Shown: positions 11,400 to 21,865 of the stretch, one piece after another | How the letters are laid out: every line of letters begins with the position of its first letter | Numbering within the stretch: position 1 is the first letter of the stretch | Assembly: GCF_000204055.1 (NCBI RefSeq) | Contig: NW_006768776.1 | Span: forward strand, 394,105-458,104 | DNA length: 64,000 nt | Reading direction: 5' to 3' | DNA from: Melampsora larici-populina 98AG31 | Lineage: Eukaryota > Basidiomycota > Pucciniomycetes > Pucciniales > Melampsoraceae | Translations under genes and position numbers: made by a program | Notes under the pieces: generated by a model | Databases searched by the model: none | What the model was told of the DNA's origin: nothing | What the model saw: only the letters and a program-made list of their open reading frames with translations

Positions 11400-12060
11400 T
11401 CAAAAATTCTCAGTGATGGATGAGAGGTTGGAAAAATTTGAAATAATTATGGTTGAATCAGCCTGTGATGTCCCATTATTTTGCACATTTGTTCATATTT
11501 TTACCTTGAGTTTTGAAGATATTTCAAAGAAAAATGATATTGGGGTGTATTTGGTCAGAAACTCAAATTTTGTCCAACACTACCCAGGCTTGAGCAGAAA
11601 CTTTTGAACAATCACAAATACAACAATTTTCTTTCAATCAATTTGACAGTTGAAAAATATGAAAGCCACAGACTGGATCTACAGTTTTCATCTGGATGCT
11701 AAAACCCTTCCAGAAAGATTTATAAGCTTTTCTAGCTTTGCTGATGGGGACGATGATTGCTGTACCTCATTAATTTTTGGACACACACCACTCATTCCAA
11801 TGTGTATCTGGTGAATTGAACATGTAGATTCCATAATGGGCAGACAGTACAGATGTTGACACAACATTGACAATTTTATTGGTCTCACAAGGTTGATGCC
11901 TCCATGACTGCCAGTTTTGGACATAAACTGAGTTTCTGACCTGATATACACCGCTGCCATAAAAATCTGTAAAAATATGCAAAATGATGGGCACACACAA
12001 GGGAATGCAACCCTCATTTTTCCATATTTCTTTGGCCCCTTCTGCCTTGTGTATAATTTT
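11400..12060. repeat. Diverged inverted repeat pair
   Basis: Sequence near 11,455-11,590 (including GGTCAGAAACTCAAATTTTG) resembles the reverse complement of about 11,890-12,000 (GGTCAGAAACTCAGTTTATG), with related flanking words. The arms are strongly diverged. ORFs in this region (11,344-11,607 plus, 11,688-12,140 minus) look non-coding. Confidence 0.45.
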
Positions 12061-12323
12061 ATATGTTTTCTGCATTTTCTAAACTCAGTGGTAAATTTGA
12101 AATCTGGTGCAGTGTGAAGGTCTATCAATATAGAAATCAATTAAATTCAATATTCCTTTCCAAAACATTCTCCTCCACATTTTTGTCCCCTACACACTTC
12201 CAGTACAAGACGTATTTTTATATGTAATGACAGATTGTACATGAGCAGTCTTGTTTTTCCATTGTTTTGGTGGTTCCAAGAGAAAATGGAGGAATTTTTG
12301 GCACAAACTTTGAGAAGATACAT

Positions 12324-12597
12324 CAAGAGTGCCACTATACTGTACCCCAGTATAGTATAGTTGCAACTATACTTTAGCGAACTATACTGACTATAGTATC
12401 ATTTCATTAACTATAGCTGAAGAATGTTTATACATGTTTTGAATCAACTTGTCCCACTATACTATACTGTACAGTATAGTATATCTGAGTTTGTTTTATC
12501 TATACCCTATCAAGTATATTTTGAGTAAGTATAGTTGGACTCTATACTACACCAAGTATAGTGAAGTATAGTAAAGTATAGTATAGTGACAGCCTTG
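12324..12597. mobile_element. TATAGTATAG-rich hAT-type MITE, copy 1
   Basis: Ends CAAGAGTGCC(A) and TGACAGCCTTG; the body is almost entirely built from ACTATAC/GTATAGT words in both orientations. Flanks AGATACAT and GATACCAT look like a diverged 8-bp duplication. Same family as the copies at 13,211 and 14,333. Confidence 0.75.
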
Positions 12598-13210
12598 ATA
12601 CCATGTACATGTATATCAAGCAATTTGAGACTTCTTTTCCATTCATTTCATCACAATTTGCCACAACAGCAAATTGCTTCAGAAAATCAAACCTCTATGT
12701 ACAATCAAAAATTACATATATAAATATTGCAAATAGAGAAAGACTGTGCAGAACAAAAATGTGGAGAAAAACATGGCAGAGAGGGAAGCGCTTTGCGCTC
12801 CCCATCTCAATTTCAAAACATATGCATATTAATTAATATAGAAGATATTCAAGATTTTAGCCTTAAGTATAGTATAAAAATAGTATTTTTCATCTGTGAT
12901 TTCTTTCTCAAACCTGAATCACTCCTTCAATTCACATCATGAAATTTAATGGACTATATATTCTTGTTGAGGAAATACAGGAGCAGTTTTGTACAGATTT
13001 ATGATGACATACAACATCATCTCAATTCTGGTGATATCTCAATAAATTCCCAATGGGGTACATAGTCAAAAGAAAGTTTCCCAGAAGTCTCCAGGAGTGA
13101 CATCCAGAAACTTCTGGGTCACCTACAATTCCTTTTGGCTGCTTTGAGACTTTTGGGCTCCAGAAGCCTATTTGCACCTATGAGCCTACTAGCACCTGTT
13201 AGGCTAGTAG
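12598..13210. other. Inter-MITE stretch, no gene recognised
   Basis: AT-rich. A segment at 12,745-12,775 (GAACAAAAATGTGGAG) resembles the complement of 12,165-12,195, so copy 1 of the MITE may have landed inside an older inverted-repeat element spanning about 12,150-12,830. Confidence 0.35.
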
Positions 13211-13520
13211 CAAGGCTGCCATTATACTATACCGGTATATTATACTGTTGGTATAGTATATTTCAAGTATACTATACTAGGCATTATATGGAATATACTA
13301 GTATATTTATACTTATACTATGCTGAAAATATACCCAGTATATTTGGATTTACCAAACATACCTGGAAGACACCTATACAAGTTTTTGACAAGTTTTTAT
13401 AAATATACTGCAGTATATTTCAATTATACTATACTATACTGCACTATACTATACCAAGTATATTTAAGGTCCAGTATAGTATAGTGCAGTATAGTACAGT
13501 ATAGTATAGTGGCAGCCTTG
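13211..13520. mobile_element. TATAGTATAG-rich hAT-type MITE, copy 2
   Basis: Inverted ends CAAGGCTGCCA / TGGCAGCCTTG, internally made of TATACTATAC-type words. Flanked by GCTAGTAG on both sides (13,203-13,210 and 13,520-13,527, one base shared with the right end), an 8-bp hAT-type target duplication. This is the best preserved copy for defining the ends. Confidence 0.85.
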
Positions 13521-14332
13521 CTAGTAGGCTCAATAAAAAGGTTGTAGAAGGTCTAATCACTTAACCCAAAGTTGTGGAGATCAATATCTACAAGTATAAA
13601 CAGGTAGAGACTTGGACACAAGATCTTTACTTGCAATAAACAAGTAAAGGCTCCATTTGGTTGACCCTGCAACAAAGGCTTTGGCCCAGGGATTTTGGGT
13701 TAATTATTGTCTTTACAACAATTAAAAATAGGAGGAACTCACGCGCAGTTCTGGTCCAAATGTGATCCTCTTTTTATTCATAGAAAGGTCAAAGAAGGTG
13801 GTGTAAAAGTCTATTATAACACTGGGAACTTTACACTCTGACTAAAGGAACTTCCCCCGTAGATTTGAATTTTCTTATATCAGATGAATCTCAAATCTGA
13901 TATAAGCAATACTCAAGGACTGCTTCCTTACAAGTAATTCAACCAAATTGATATTACAAGAATTACTGATTATGGAGTCTAATCAGAAACAAAGTTGTAT
14001 GAGCAAACCAAATAAGCATCAATACACAAGGTTTGTACAATCAGGCCTTGTCAGGACTGATTTGATGGCTAGGAATTGCTCCACCAGATTATTGTAAGAT
14101 GGACAAAAAGTGGTTTGATCTTGCAAGATTTGAAAGCATCAAAGATTCTTGATGCAGCCACTCAAGGCCAGGCCCCAACAGTAGATGAGGTGAGCCTCTT
14201 TGACTACCTTGAGGACCAGACGGGTCTGGAACACCTTGGAAAAGTAGAGACACTTGAATAGAGTGTTATTCAAAAAAATCTCAGGTGACTATCAAACAAA
14301 TTCCAAAATTGGTTGGCTTATATTAGCTAAAC
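13521..14332. other. Inter-MITE stretch, no gene recognised
   Basis: Contains GATATAAG/CTTATATC words around 13,870-13,905 and a short ORF at 14,076-14,261 with no domain I can name. Possibly LTR-derived, but no ends were identified. Confidence 0.35.
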
Positions 14333-14668
14333 CAAGGGTGCAACTATACCATACCGGTATAGGTATAGTTAGGTATAGTATTCTTTACACCATACTATAC
14401 TATACTGGGTATAGTATAGTTGAACTATACTTTAACCAACTATACTCAGTATAGTATCCTTTCACCAACTATACCTGGAAAAGTGTTATATATGTTTTCC
14501 ATCAAATTATCCAACTATACTGCAGAGTATAGTTTGGTATATCTGAGTATAGTTTGGTATATCTGAGTATAGTTCATCTATAATATACCAAGTATAGTTC
14601 AAGTGCAGTATAGTTTGACTATACTATACCAAGTATGATCAAGTATAGTATAGATAGTTGCAGCCTTG
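14333..14668. mobile_element. TATAGTATAG-rich hAT-type MITE, copy 3
   Basis: Ends CAAGGGTGCAACTATAC and GTTGCAGCCTTG, with the same ACTATAC-rich body as the two other copies, plus a local duplication of GAGTATAGTTTGGTATATCT at about 14,523-14,568. Flanks AGCTAAAC / GGATAAAC agree at six of eight positions. It abuts the helicase fragment on its right. Confidence 0.8.
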
Positions 14669-14669
14669 G

Positions 14670-15140
14670 ATAAACCTTCACCACATAACAATTGGCTGGA
14701 TGTTTAGGGATTACCACATGAATGAATTGGTATTTTCCTCCAAGAATTTCTTTGTGCACTATTTTGGTGAAGGATGCCCGTGTCAAATTGATGGCAGATA
14801 GTTCATGTATAGCCTTTTCTTCAACCTGTCCAATGGAAAAATGGACAGTGGGCCAAATTGCAAACAGGGACATATTAGTATAACTTACTTGATTGTACCC
14901 CTGGGCATCTAAAGGATTCAAAGTCAGGATTATCAAAGCACAGGCTCTGATGAACATCAAGTAGAACAATTCTAGTATACGAGACTTCCTGTAGCCGGTA
15001 CTTGCAAGGAGAAATATGTCCCAATTTTGAGCTGGACTCATAGTCACGTCCATTTGAAGTGTTCAAGCATTAATGTGATATTTGTCGTATAATAATTTAT
15101 GTATGACTTCACGCTGATCTTCATTGTTGAACCTGAGTAA
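14670..15140 (-). pseudogene. RecQ/DEAD-like helicase fragment
   Basis: On the minus strand the reading FNNEDQREVI..LLYDKYHIN, then MDVTMSPAQNWDIFLLASTG, YRKSRILELFYLMF and ALIILTLNPLDAQGYNQ matches the start of a RecQ/DEAD-type helicase: a Q-motif-like stretch, Walker A (here TGYRKS instead of TGxGKS), and motif Ia. A further block (SAINLTRASFTKIV..) continues after a short disrupted gap. A stop precedes the second block and the Walker A glycine is lost, so this is a fragment. Such helicase copies are frequent in rust genomes; whether this one was moved by a transposon is not visible. Confidence 0.65.
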
Positions 15141-15968
15141 TAATTTTGAGATTGATGGTCAGAAATCTTTAGGGTTTGCTTTGGTGGTAGCTGGAGAGGC
15201 GACTGGAGTCTTTCCAACATGAGGCAAAGGTGGAAATATGGGACCTTGAGAGCGAGTGAGCATGTCGTAGTTGGGTGAAGTCAAAGTGAATGCATGATGA
15301 TGACAGTGGTGTCTTTGCTAAGAAAGGTTGCCCACCCAAACACTTACTGCCCTTATGATATCTAAGGCCTACACCCCTTATGCCATAAGACTTTTAAGTC
15401 TTATGACCTTGATGCCCAAGTTTTGTATTTGTGTTGATTTGTCCAAGAACAAATCAACCAAATCTGATTGACTGCCTGTACACCCAATCTGAGGCTGTTA
15501 CAGGAATACATAACCACCATAATTGGTCATGGCTCCAGCAGATGCAAACCGAGTCTGTTTGTGTTGAAATAAGTACCAAAATATGTAGAAATGTTTGGAG
15601 ATCAACACACACAAAACTTGGACCTTTTTGTGGAGAGGGGACCAGGGGAAGTTGAAGAAAGTACCTAACAGTACTTACTTCTTAGAAGTCCTCCGCCAAA
15701 AATTGCGTCTCTGCAATAAGCCCCTCTTTGAGGTCACAGACTCAGCTGCAGGAGAGGGGCTTAGATAACCTTAGGAGACTCTCAATGTCTCACCCCCAAT
15801 TGTGTGAGGTCCTTTGGAGTGATTTTTGGCTATTTGACCCCCCACATCATCAAGATCCACCACAAGTGGGGCACCGCTGCGGATGCTCTAAGTCCCTCCC
15901 TCGAATACTTGGGCGGAGGGACTTTGATAAGTTTACAACGGTCCTGGGTGGGCAGAAGGACCCGCACA
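15141..15968. other. Stretch without recognisable gene
   Basis: Short ORFs on both strands (for example 15,431-15,655 and 15,728-16,090 plus) have no domain, and the latter runs into the terminal repeat of the next element. Confidence 0.4.
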
Positions 15969-16638
15969 TACGGAAGACAAGATGTGAGGTGTCTACCAAC
16001 CAATTTTTTGTTTTTTGTTTTGTGTCTTTGGAATTTTCCCCTTGGACTAGCCCGGTATGTAAGATACATATGTGTAATTGCATACTGTAGTCCTGTAAAC
16101 CCCATAATATGCCTCAATGGTGATTCATCACTTGACAAGTTGGCAGTGTTGCTGTTCATGCCTCTATACTGTCTCAAGGTACCATCAACTACACCAAATG
16201 GTGATTGTTTAGAGCATGGCTGACTTTGTGATTTTTCCAGTTTTTCTAGATCATACCTCTTAATCCTTTGGTTCATTTCATGTAGGTTCAAAAGTTCACC
16301 TGACTGAGGATAAAACTCAATGGTTGAAGAATTGCTTAGGAGATGAATTGAATCATTTCTTCATTTTTGAATCATTGTCTCATCTTGTATTGTCTCATCT
16401 AATTATGTGCTGTTTTGATTACATAGGAGGATCAAAGATGTATATGAGACGGAAGCAATCAATCAGACCACAAACATTATCTCACTCCCTTATGTCAAGG
16501 TGGTAGCACCAACAAGGTAATTCAGTATTCATTGACTCAGGACAGCAGAACCTAAAAAAATGTCCTTTAACTGAATTTATTGTGCTATGATTGATTTCAG
16601 GGGTTCTAATCATGAGATGGATTTTGCATTTTATTGAG

Positions 16639-17025
16639 ACTTGTTCCGGTTATTGGTGCTCTTGCATTGATCACCAGTTTTGGATTTGTGGGAAGTGCGA
16701 TAAATTTCTTGCAGATGGGTATTAAATGGAGTACTATCTTGATCTGGGCTTTGGATTTGATCACAATTGTCGTTCCATCCGCCTTACCAGCAACAATTCC
16801 AATTGGTACCTCTTTCTCTATGGCACATTTGAGGAAGCCGGGAATATTCTGTATCTCACCCAACAGAGTCAACATCAGTGGCAAAATCAACTTGATATGT
16901 TTTGATAAGTGACTTCAGTGAACTGTACAATGAGATTGAAGACACATCAATCTTTGTACCAGATGATAAGAAAACTCCTCTTATGCATGCCTTGGCCACC
17001 TGTCATTGGTTGAAAGTAGCCAATG
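16639..17025 (+). pseudogene. Captured fragment of a P5-type (ATP13A/Ypk9-like) cation ATPase
   Basis: The plus strand reads [57 protein letters not shown] and [23 protein letters not shown]. This is the M4 region and the approach to the phosphorylation site of P5-type ATPases (the family has a PP.LP motif here, PS in this copy, followed by the CFDKTGTLT loop). The frame stops right at FDK, and the next block (FSELYNEIEDTSIFVPDDKK, PLMHALATCH) corresponds to sequence further along the P domain, so the phosphorylation loop is missing. Less than a tenth of the gene is present. A piece at 16,430-16,510 may be another captured exon, but I cannot name it. Confidence 0.75.
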
Positions 17026-17029
17026 GATG

Positions 17030-17079
17030 AGTTTTATTGGCTCGAGGATTTTGTCCTGAACTTCATTGATCTGCACCAT
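17030..17079 (-). pseudogene. First codons of an integrase-core transposase
   Basis: Minus-strand MVQINEVQDKILEPI matches MVHINEIPDEILEPI at the start of the transposase ending at 57,898; similarity extends upstream of the ATG (HHIMV/HHYIMV). Only the start is retained, next to the right terminal repeat. Confidence 0.7.
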
Positions 17080-17726
17080 AATGTGGTGTTGAAGTGAATC
17101 GAGTAGAGGACTGATGGGTGTTATGCTGGGTGACAGAGTAGAGGAGAGTAGAGCAATGAACAGCAAAGTGACAAATCACAAATCTATGATTGAGGCATAT
17201 TATGGGGTTTACAGGACTACAGTATGTGATTACATAGATGTATTTGACATAGCAGGCTAATCCGAGCAAAAAGTTCCAAAGACGCAAAACTAAAAACAAA
17301 AAACAAAAAGCAAAAATTGTTTGGCGGACACCTTGTGTCTCGTCTTCCGTACGCATGTGACATTGTCAATTTGACTTCTGTCATGTGGTGGGCGCGGCGC
17401 GATGTTGACGCCCCGGTACGCGCCTGGCGCGGGCGCGCCCGGGCGCGTCCTCTTTGGTCCTAATTGCGGTAAACTCCAGGATCCGGGGATCACCTGAGAA
17501 TTATCTGAGACGCTGAGAATCTGAGAATCCCCCCTCATAAACCATGATATATGGGTTTATGCGACCTTCATCCGCCCCTTCAGGAATGTAAATACATCCT
17601 CATACCGTTTGTGCTTTACTTTTGGACATATCCCTTATGACCTGGGAACTGGTACTAAGCTATGTGGCTAGACGTGACTCCTTCCACACATGTGCCGGAC
17701 ATGCGCGTGACAAATCGTTCCCTCAC

Positions 17727-17797
17727 CAACTCAGCACTCAAGCCTAGCCTAGTTCACGTGGCTAGGCTGAGTGCTGACTAGGCTGAGTGCTGAGTTG
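17727..17797. repeat. Hairpin-forming inverted repeat
   Basis: CAACTCAGCACTCAAGCCTAG is mirrored by CTAGGCTGAGTGCTGAGTTG, with an extra internal copy of GGCTGAGTGCTGA. It lies in the promoter-side region of the dead CxC5/CxC6 gene. A 22-bp direct repeat (AGTGTCAATATCAATATGA..) follows at about 18,003-18,045. Confidence 0.7.
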
Positions 17798-18317
17798 ACG
17801 CATAGCAGATTGTTTAAATAAATACTTGATTATTTATAATAGATCTCCGAGCTTCTCGGATTCATTGGAAAGTGGTCACGTTCAATGATTCCGAGAAGAC
17901 AAATAAAAAGACAAATAGACTAGACTACTACTACTGACTGGTATGATATTTTTCACGGAGATACTGAGGACTCCCATTAAACCTCCTCCTATTAAACCTC
18001 TCAGTGTCAATATCAATATGAATAAGTGTCAATATCAATATGAATATTATGCCCTTGGCCCCATTGATCAACACCTTTTGTTAGAAGGTTGGGTGCGGTG
18101 CATGAGAAATGTGACTTGACTCTATCATACTTTAGAAATAAGGAAAGGAGTCACTTGACACTCTTAGGAAGTTTCAATGCAACAGGTTTTGTTTAGAGAT
18201 TTGTGTTTGAGAGGGAATTTTTTCCTTTGCACCCATAATAACTTAGAAGTGATGATTTCAAAAAGACCCAAGATAACCAAACGTTCCATCACCAGCAATC
18301 ATTCCTTTCACTTCAGC

Positions 18318-20568
18318 ATGCTACTGATTGACTTTGTTGGCCAAATGTCCAACACCAGCGCTCATCTGAGCACTACACTAACTGTCAGCAACTTTATTCA
18401 ATTTATATCCCTAGTGTCCGAAGTTCAACACAACGCTGGAGTTTCTTTACGGCTCACACAAAACCGACCAACCACGGTGATACCTTTCCTGACCAAAGCA
18501 CTGTCCCCAAACTTTCCTGACTACCTCATCAACGATCTATGGAGTTTAACCTTCCCACTGTTATCCTTGACACGCTTCGACCCAAAAGCCGCCATTTGCA
18601 CCTTTGGACTTCGAACTGACTTGGCCGACAAGGACAAGCTCCCTGAACGTTTCCTACGCCCGCCTGTATCACAATGTGTAGTTTGCCCAAAATCACATAA
18701 TTTACATGTCCATACCCGCTTGAATGGGTACCTTTTCGACACCAATGGCGTACACTCGGTTCAGATAGTCATCCTGGATTGCTCAGGTGAGAATTAATTC
18801 AAACACCAACACCACAGTCCGGATGCATGACTCAAATATTTGATATGACGTACAGGCTGTGGAGCATCTTATTGCCCCAGTTATTACACGGGCAATAAAT
18901 TTTGACACTATTACACCGTGCCGATGGGACGTGATGTGGAGATTATCCATGTGCACTGTCATTATTACATGACAAACCGTTTGGGTAACCTGTTCCAAGT
19001 GATTCAAATGTTGGCTCAGTAAGTTCAAAGTTCAATTGATATGTCTTTTATTCATGTGACTCAAAATAAAATTCTTGCATTATTCTAGTGTCTCCCACTT
19101 CATTCTCACAAACTGGTATAATGAGATCTCTGTTGAGGACTCCAATGTCCTACAGTTTGAATCAGCGCAAGTTTTCAGTCCGGCTATGTCAGAGGCAGTG
19201 TGCCTAGATGGGCTCAAACTACGCGACTTGTTGGAGCACGAAGACTGAAGGCAGCAACAACTGCTGCTTCCTGCAAGTGGCACTGATGATGCTTGTTTTG
19301 AGAAGGCTATCGCCTCCCACCTGGACCGGCTTGACATTAAAGGTACAAGTTTCCGTGATCATTACTGCAGCAGCTGTGCTCGAGTCAAATCAGGTGGTGT
19401 GGATCCGGAGACAGGTGAAGAAACATGGCTAGGTACATACACAATGTCCTTACTCTTTTGAATCCGTATTCTGTTTGGATTTAACCAAATACAATCCATT
19501 CCAGGAATCCAAGCAGTTGTCACCAATGGTCTCACTATTGGGCACTGGCGTTGCAGTGCTTCCACAGAACAACTTGAAGAGCTAGCAAAAATCTCAGGAC
19601 TACCTCCACCTGAAGGCCCTTGTACTCATCCTCTCGACAAGATCAATGATTGATTCTGTCCCCTTCACCACTCCCTCCTGGGCACCAGGTGTCATGTACA
19701 ACCTTGCCGAAAAGATGCCCTGCCAGATTCCAAAACATGTGGTCTGACTGCCCACATCAAAGCATGGGCAAAATTCACAGAGCGTGTCGAATCAAATTTT
19801 TCTCTCACTGCCATCCTCAATCGACCCAGTTCCAATCTACCATCCAATCCAACGGTCCACCTGGACGCTGAAACAGGGGAAATCAATGATCTGGAAGGTC
19901 TACGCCAAGCCGATGTATCTGATCGCATGCATGAGGGCGCCCGCAATGGTGGAGCCTCGCAGGCTAATGCAAAACTTGTGGTTTCAAGATGCTGAACTCA
20001 CAATGATCAACTAGTGGTTGGGTGTTGCGGCATTATCTTGGCGCGGAAAACCTTTTATCACTCAGAATCTGTGAGCACTGTCAAGGTATGTGCTGATTGT
20101 TTCTGATGCGGTGTAAGTTAACAAATTGATTTGTGTTGCTCTTCTCAGTATTTTTTGGAGGAGACTTTTCCTCAAGGAATGCCTGAGGTCGTGTTCTACA
20201 ACAATGAATGTCGACTCACCGAACACATATACCATCAAGTCTAAGATTCCAGCCGATTCCAAGGTACTGTGATACCTGTGGATCCTTTCCACCACCGTTT
20301 GCATGCGGAAAGTGACACATTTTGCAAAAGATTTACCAACCCAAAGCTCTTTCCTGATATCCAAGAAGAGGGCAAATGGATATTCAACGCGCCCGCTGCA
20401 GAACTCACCAACATATGGTATGGAGCTTTTGCATCTATGTGTCGTAACATGCACTCCCTCCAGTATAATTTTTTCTTGGAACAAATGGTTCATTTGAGGA
20501 ATCTTTGGCTCACAAAGAAATTGAACAAGCAAAAGGGAATGTTGTTCTTGGGGCACGGTGTCCTTTGA
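18318..20568 (+). pseudogene. CxC5/CxC6 cysteine-cluster protein (KDZ-transposon associated), dead copy
   Basis: Aligns exon by exon with the intact gene at 60,660-62,858: start MLLIDFVGQM versus MIMMDFVIRL, zinc-ribbon CVVC..GYLFDTNGVHS..CSGCGASY, the VTNGLTIGHWRC block, and the C-terminal VIPVDPFHHR, FNAPAAELTNIWYG and ASMCRNM segments. Introns sit at equivalent places (for example 18,787-18,855). The frame is broken by at least five stops: TGA in NKF*HYY, HED*RQQ, IND*FCP and SRC*THN, and TAA in HQV*DSS. Two of the TGA codons face Arg in the intact relative. The family is known to accompany KDZ transposons in basidiomycetes; the function is not established. Confidence 0.8.
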
Positions 20569-21021
20569 TAGATAGAGGGAATTCAAATAATGTTTTGGAA
20601 TTATAATTGCTCATTTGGTTTTGGATTATGTGTTGTTTTCTCTCACACAAATATCTATCTAATAGATAAAATTTGAAAATACCTCGGGTTTTGGTGAACC
20701 TTTTTGTATAACCTTTGTGAGCTTCCAACTGACCATAGTCTCTCATAGTCATATGACAGACCGTATATTGCACAAACAAACACAAACAAAGAACATGTGA
20801 TAGTTATTATTGCACTTGACACTTGAAAGGAATGTAAATGTAAAAGCAACGGATAACAAAGACATGTTTGTTCTGTGGTCACGGGGACATTTGGGAACAT
20901 TTGGGATCGATTGTGATTGTGACACAAGGGGCCATCCATCGAAGCACTGGGAGCCTGGAAAGAAATCTGACCTCTAGACAATTTCGCGATGGAGTAATAC
21001 CTGAATGTGAATGAATCAAGG
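20569..21021. other. Intergenic, no gene recognised
   Basis: Short ORFs only; the minus ORF 20,655-21,116 runs out of the neighbouring degenerate gene. Confidence 0.4.
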
Positions 21022-21863
21022 TCAACAACTGGAATTATATAGGTGGATAAGCTTGGATATGCTGTAACCCACTTGAACAATGAGCTGGTTAGATTCTGTA
21101 TCTTTTGAAACAACAATTCCTTCCAACCACATCACTGTGCCTATAGTTATGTTTCTTATCTCTGATAACTCAGGGGAAAAGTGGCCAAAGCAATAAGTGA
21201 TCGCGAATTGCAACATTGTACCTTCCTGGAGTGATAGATAGCGATTGGCAAGTCATGTTGTTCTCAGTGAGTGACAAGTCTGCGACAACACATCAACTGC
21301 AGTACTCACAGCCGAGTGAAAGATCTCATGTTTGGCTTGGATGTAAGATGCCATTCGCCATCGTCGTTGTCATTGTCCAACGTCATTCAAAGTACTTTGC
21401 CTATTGCACTGATCTTCGCTTTACCAGAAAGGTCTTCAGGTTGAGGGGGGATTGTGGCAACCAAGCTCTGAGTCATGATGCTATGTTTGATAAACGCATC
21501 ACCGTCTACGAGGTCTACCCCCACCGGTCCATGTATATGGTAGGTGTGATTCCGCACAAGAAAGTCATCAGATATGCTAAGTCCATAAGCTTTGAGTGGG
21601 CTTAGTATGGGCTGGCCTTTGTTGTCCTTCAAAACTAGGTTGGTTTCTGTCTGGTGCCATGCTACACCGCCTTCGCCCTGCGCCTGGGTTGGATTCACTG
21701 GGGTGGTCTGTGGATTTGATTGTTTAAGGGAGAAAGATAAGAGTCAATAAAATAAAAACCAAAGACATCAAAAACCACATAAGAAGATGAACATGAGCCG
21801 TACATCGCTGGTTGCGGTGAGGATTGCAGAGAGCGTGGCAGTAAGGGGTGGTTGACGAGGCAT
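21022..21863 (-). pseudogene. Rust-type conserved protein of unknown function, degenerate
   Basis: Starts MPRQPPLTATLSAIL at 21,863, intron, then TPVNPTQAQGEGGVAWHQT, NLVLKDNKGQPILSPLKAYG, LSISDDFLVRNHTYHIHGPV and GVDLVDGDAFIKHS (exon about 21,707-21,400). Further left come ITYCFGHFSPELSEIRNITI and GTVMWLEGIVVSKDTESN (about 21,205-21,080). The blocks look like one beta-rich (OB-fold-like, my inference) protein of a multi-copy family I associate with rust genomes. Between the blocks the frame is interrupted by TGA codons and a shift, so the copy is likely non-functional. It starts right downstream of the next minus-strand gene, on the same strand. Confidence 0.55.
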
Positions 21864-21865
21864 GT

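Larger units (their letters stand above)
15969..17351. mobile_element. Long-TIR non-autonomous element with captured P5-type ATPase fragment
   Basis: Terminal repeats begin TACGGAAGAC and share roughly 150-200 bp in inverted orientation (AATTTTT(T)G..TTTTGTTTT, GTCTTTGGAA, a shared TACTGTAGTCCTGTAAACCC block). Between them lie a P-type ATPase exon fragment on the plus strand and, beside the right repeat, the minus-strand start of the same integrase-core transposase found intact-looking at 56.4-57.9 kb. The latter and the TIR similarity to 52,479-60,055 define the family. Flanks share only CGCA.. beside the ends, so the target duplication is not secure. Confidence 0.8.

Noticed and set aside
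11688..12140. 150-codon minus-strand ORF
   Set aside because: No recognisable domain; lies in a diverged inverted repeat and overlaps another frame of equal length.
15830..16291. 153-codon minus-strand ORF
   Set aside because: Overlaps the long terminal repeat of the ATPase-carrying element and has no domain; the matching arm on the other side is not open in the same way.
16639..17025. Host P5-type ATPase gene
   Set aside because: Only a fragment, missing the phosphorylation loop and enclosed by terminal repeats, so treated as a captured piece.
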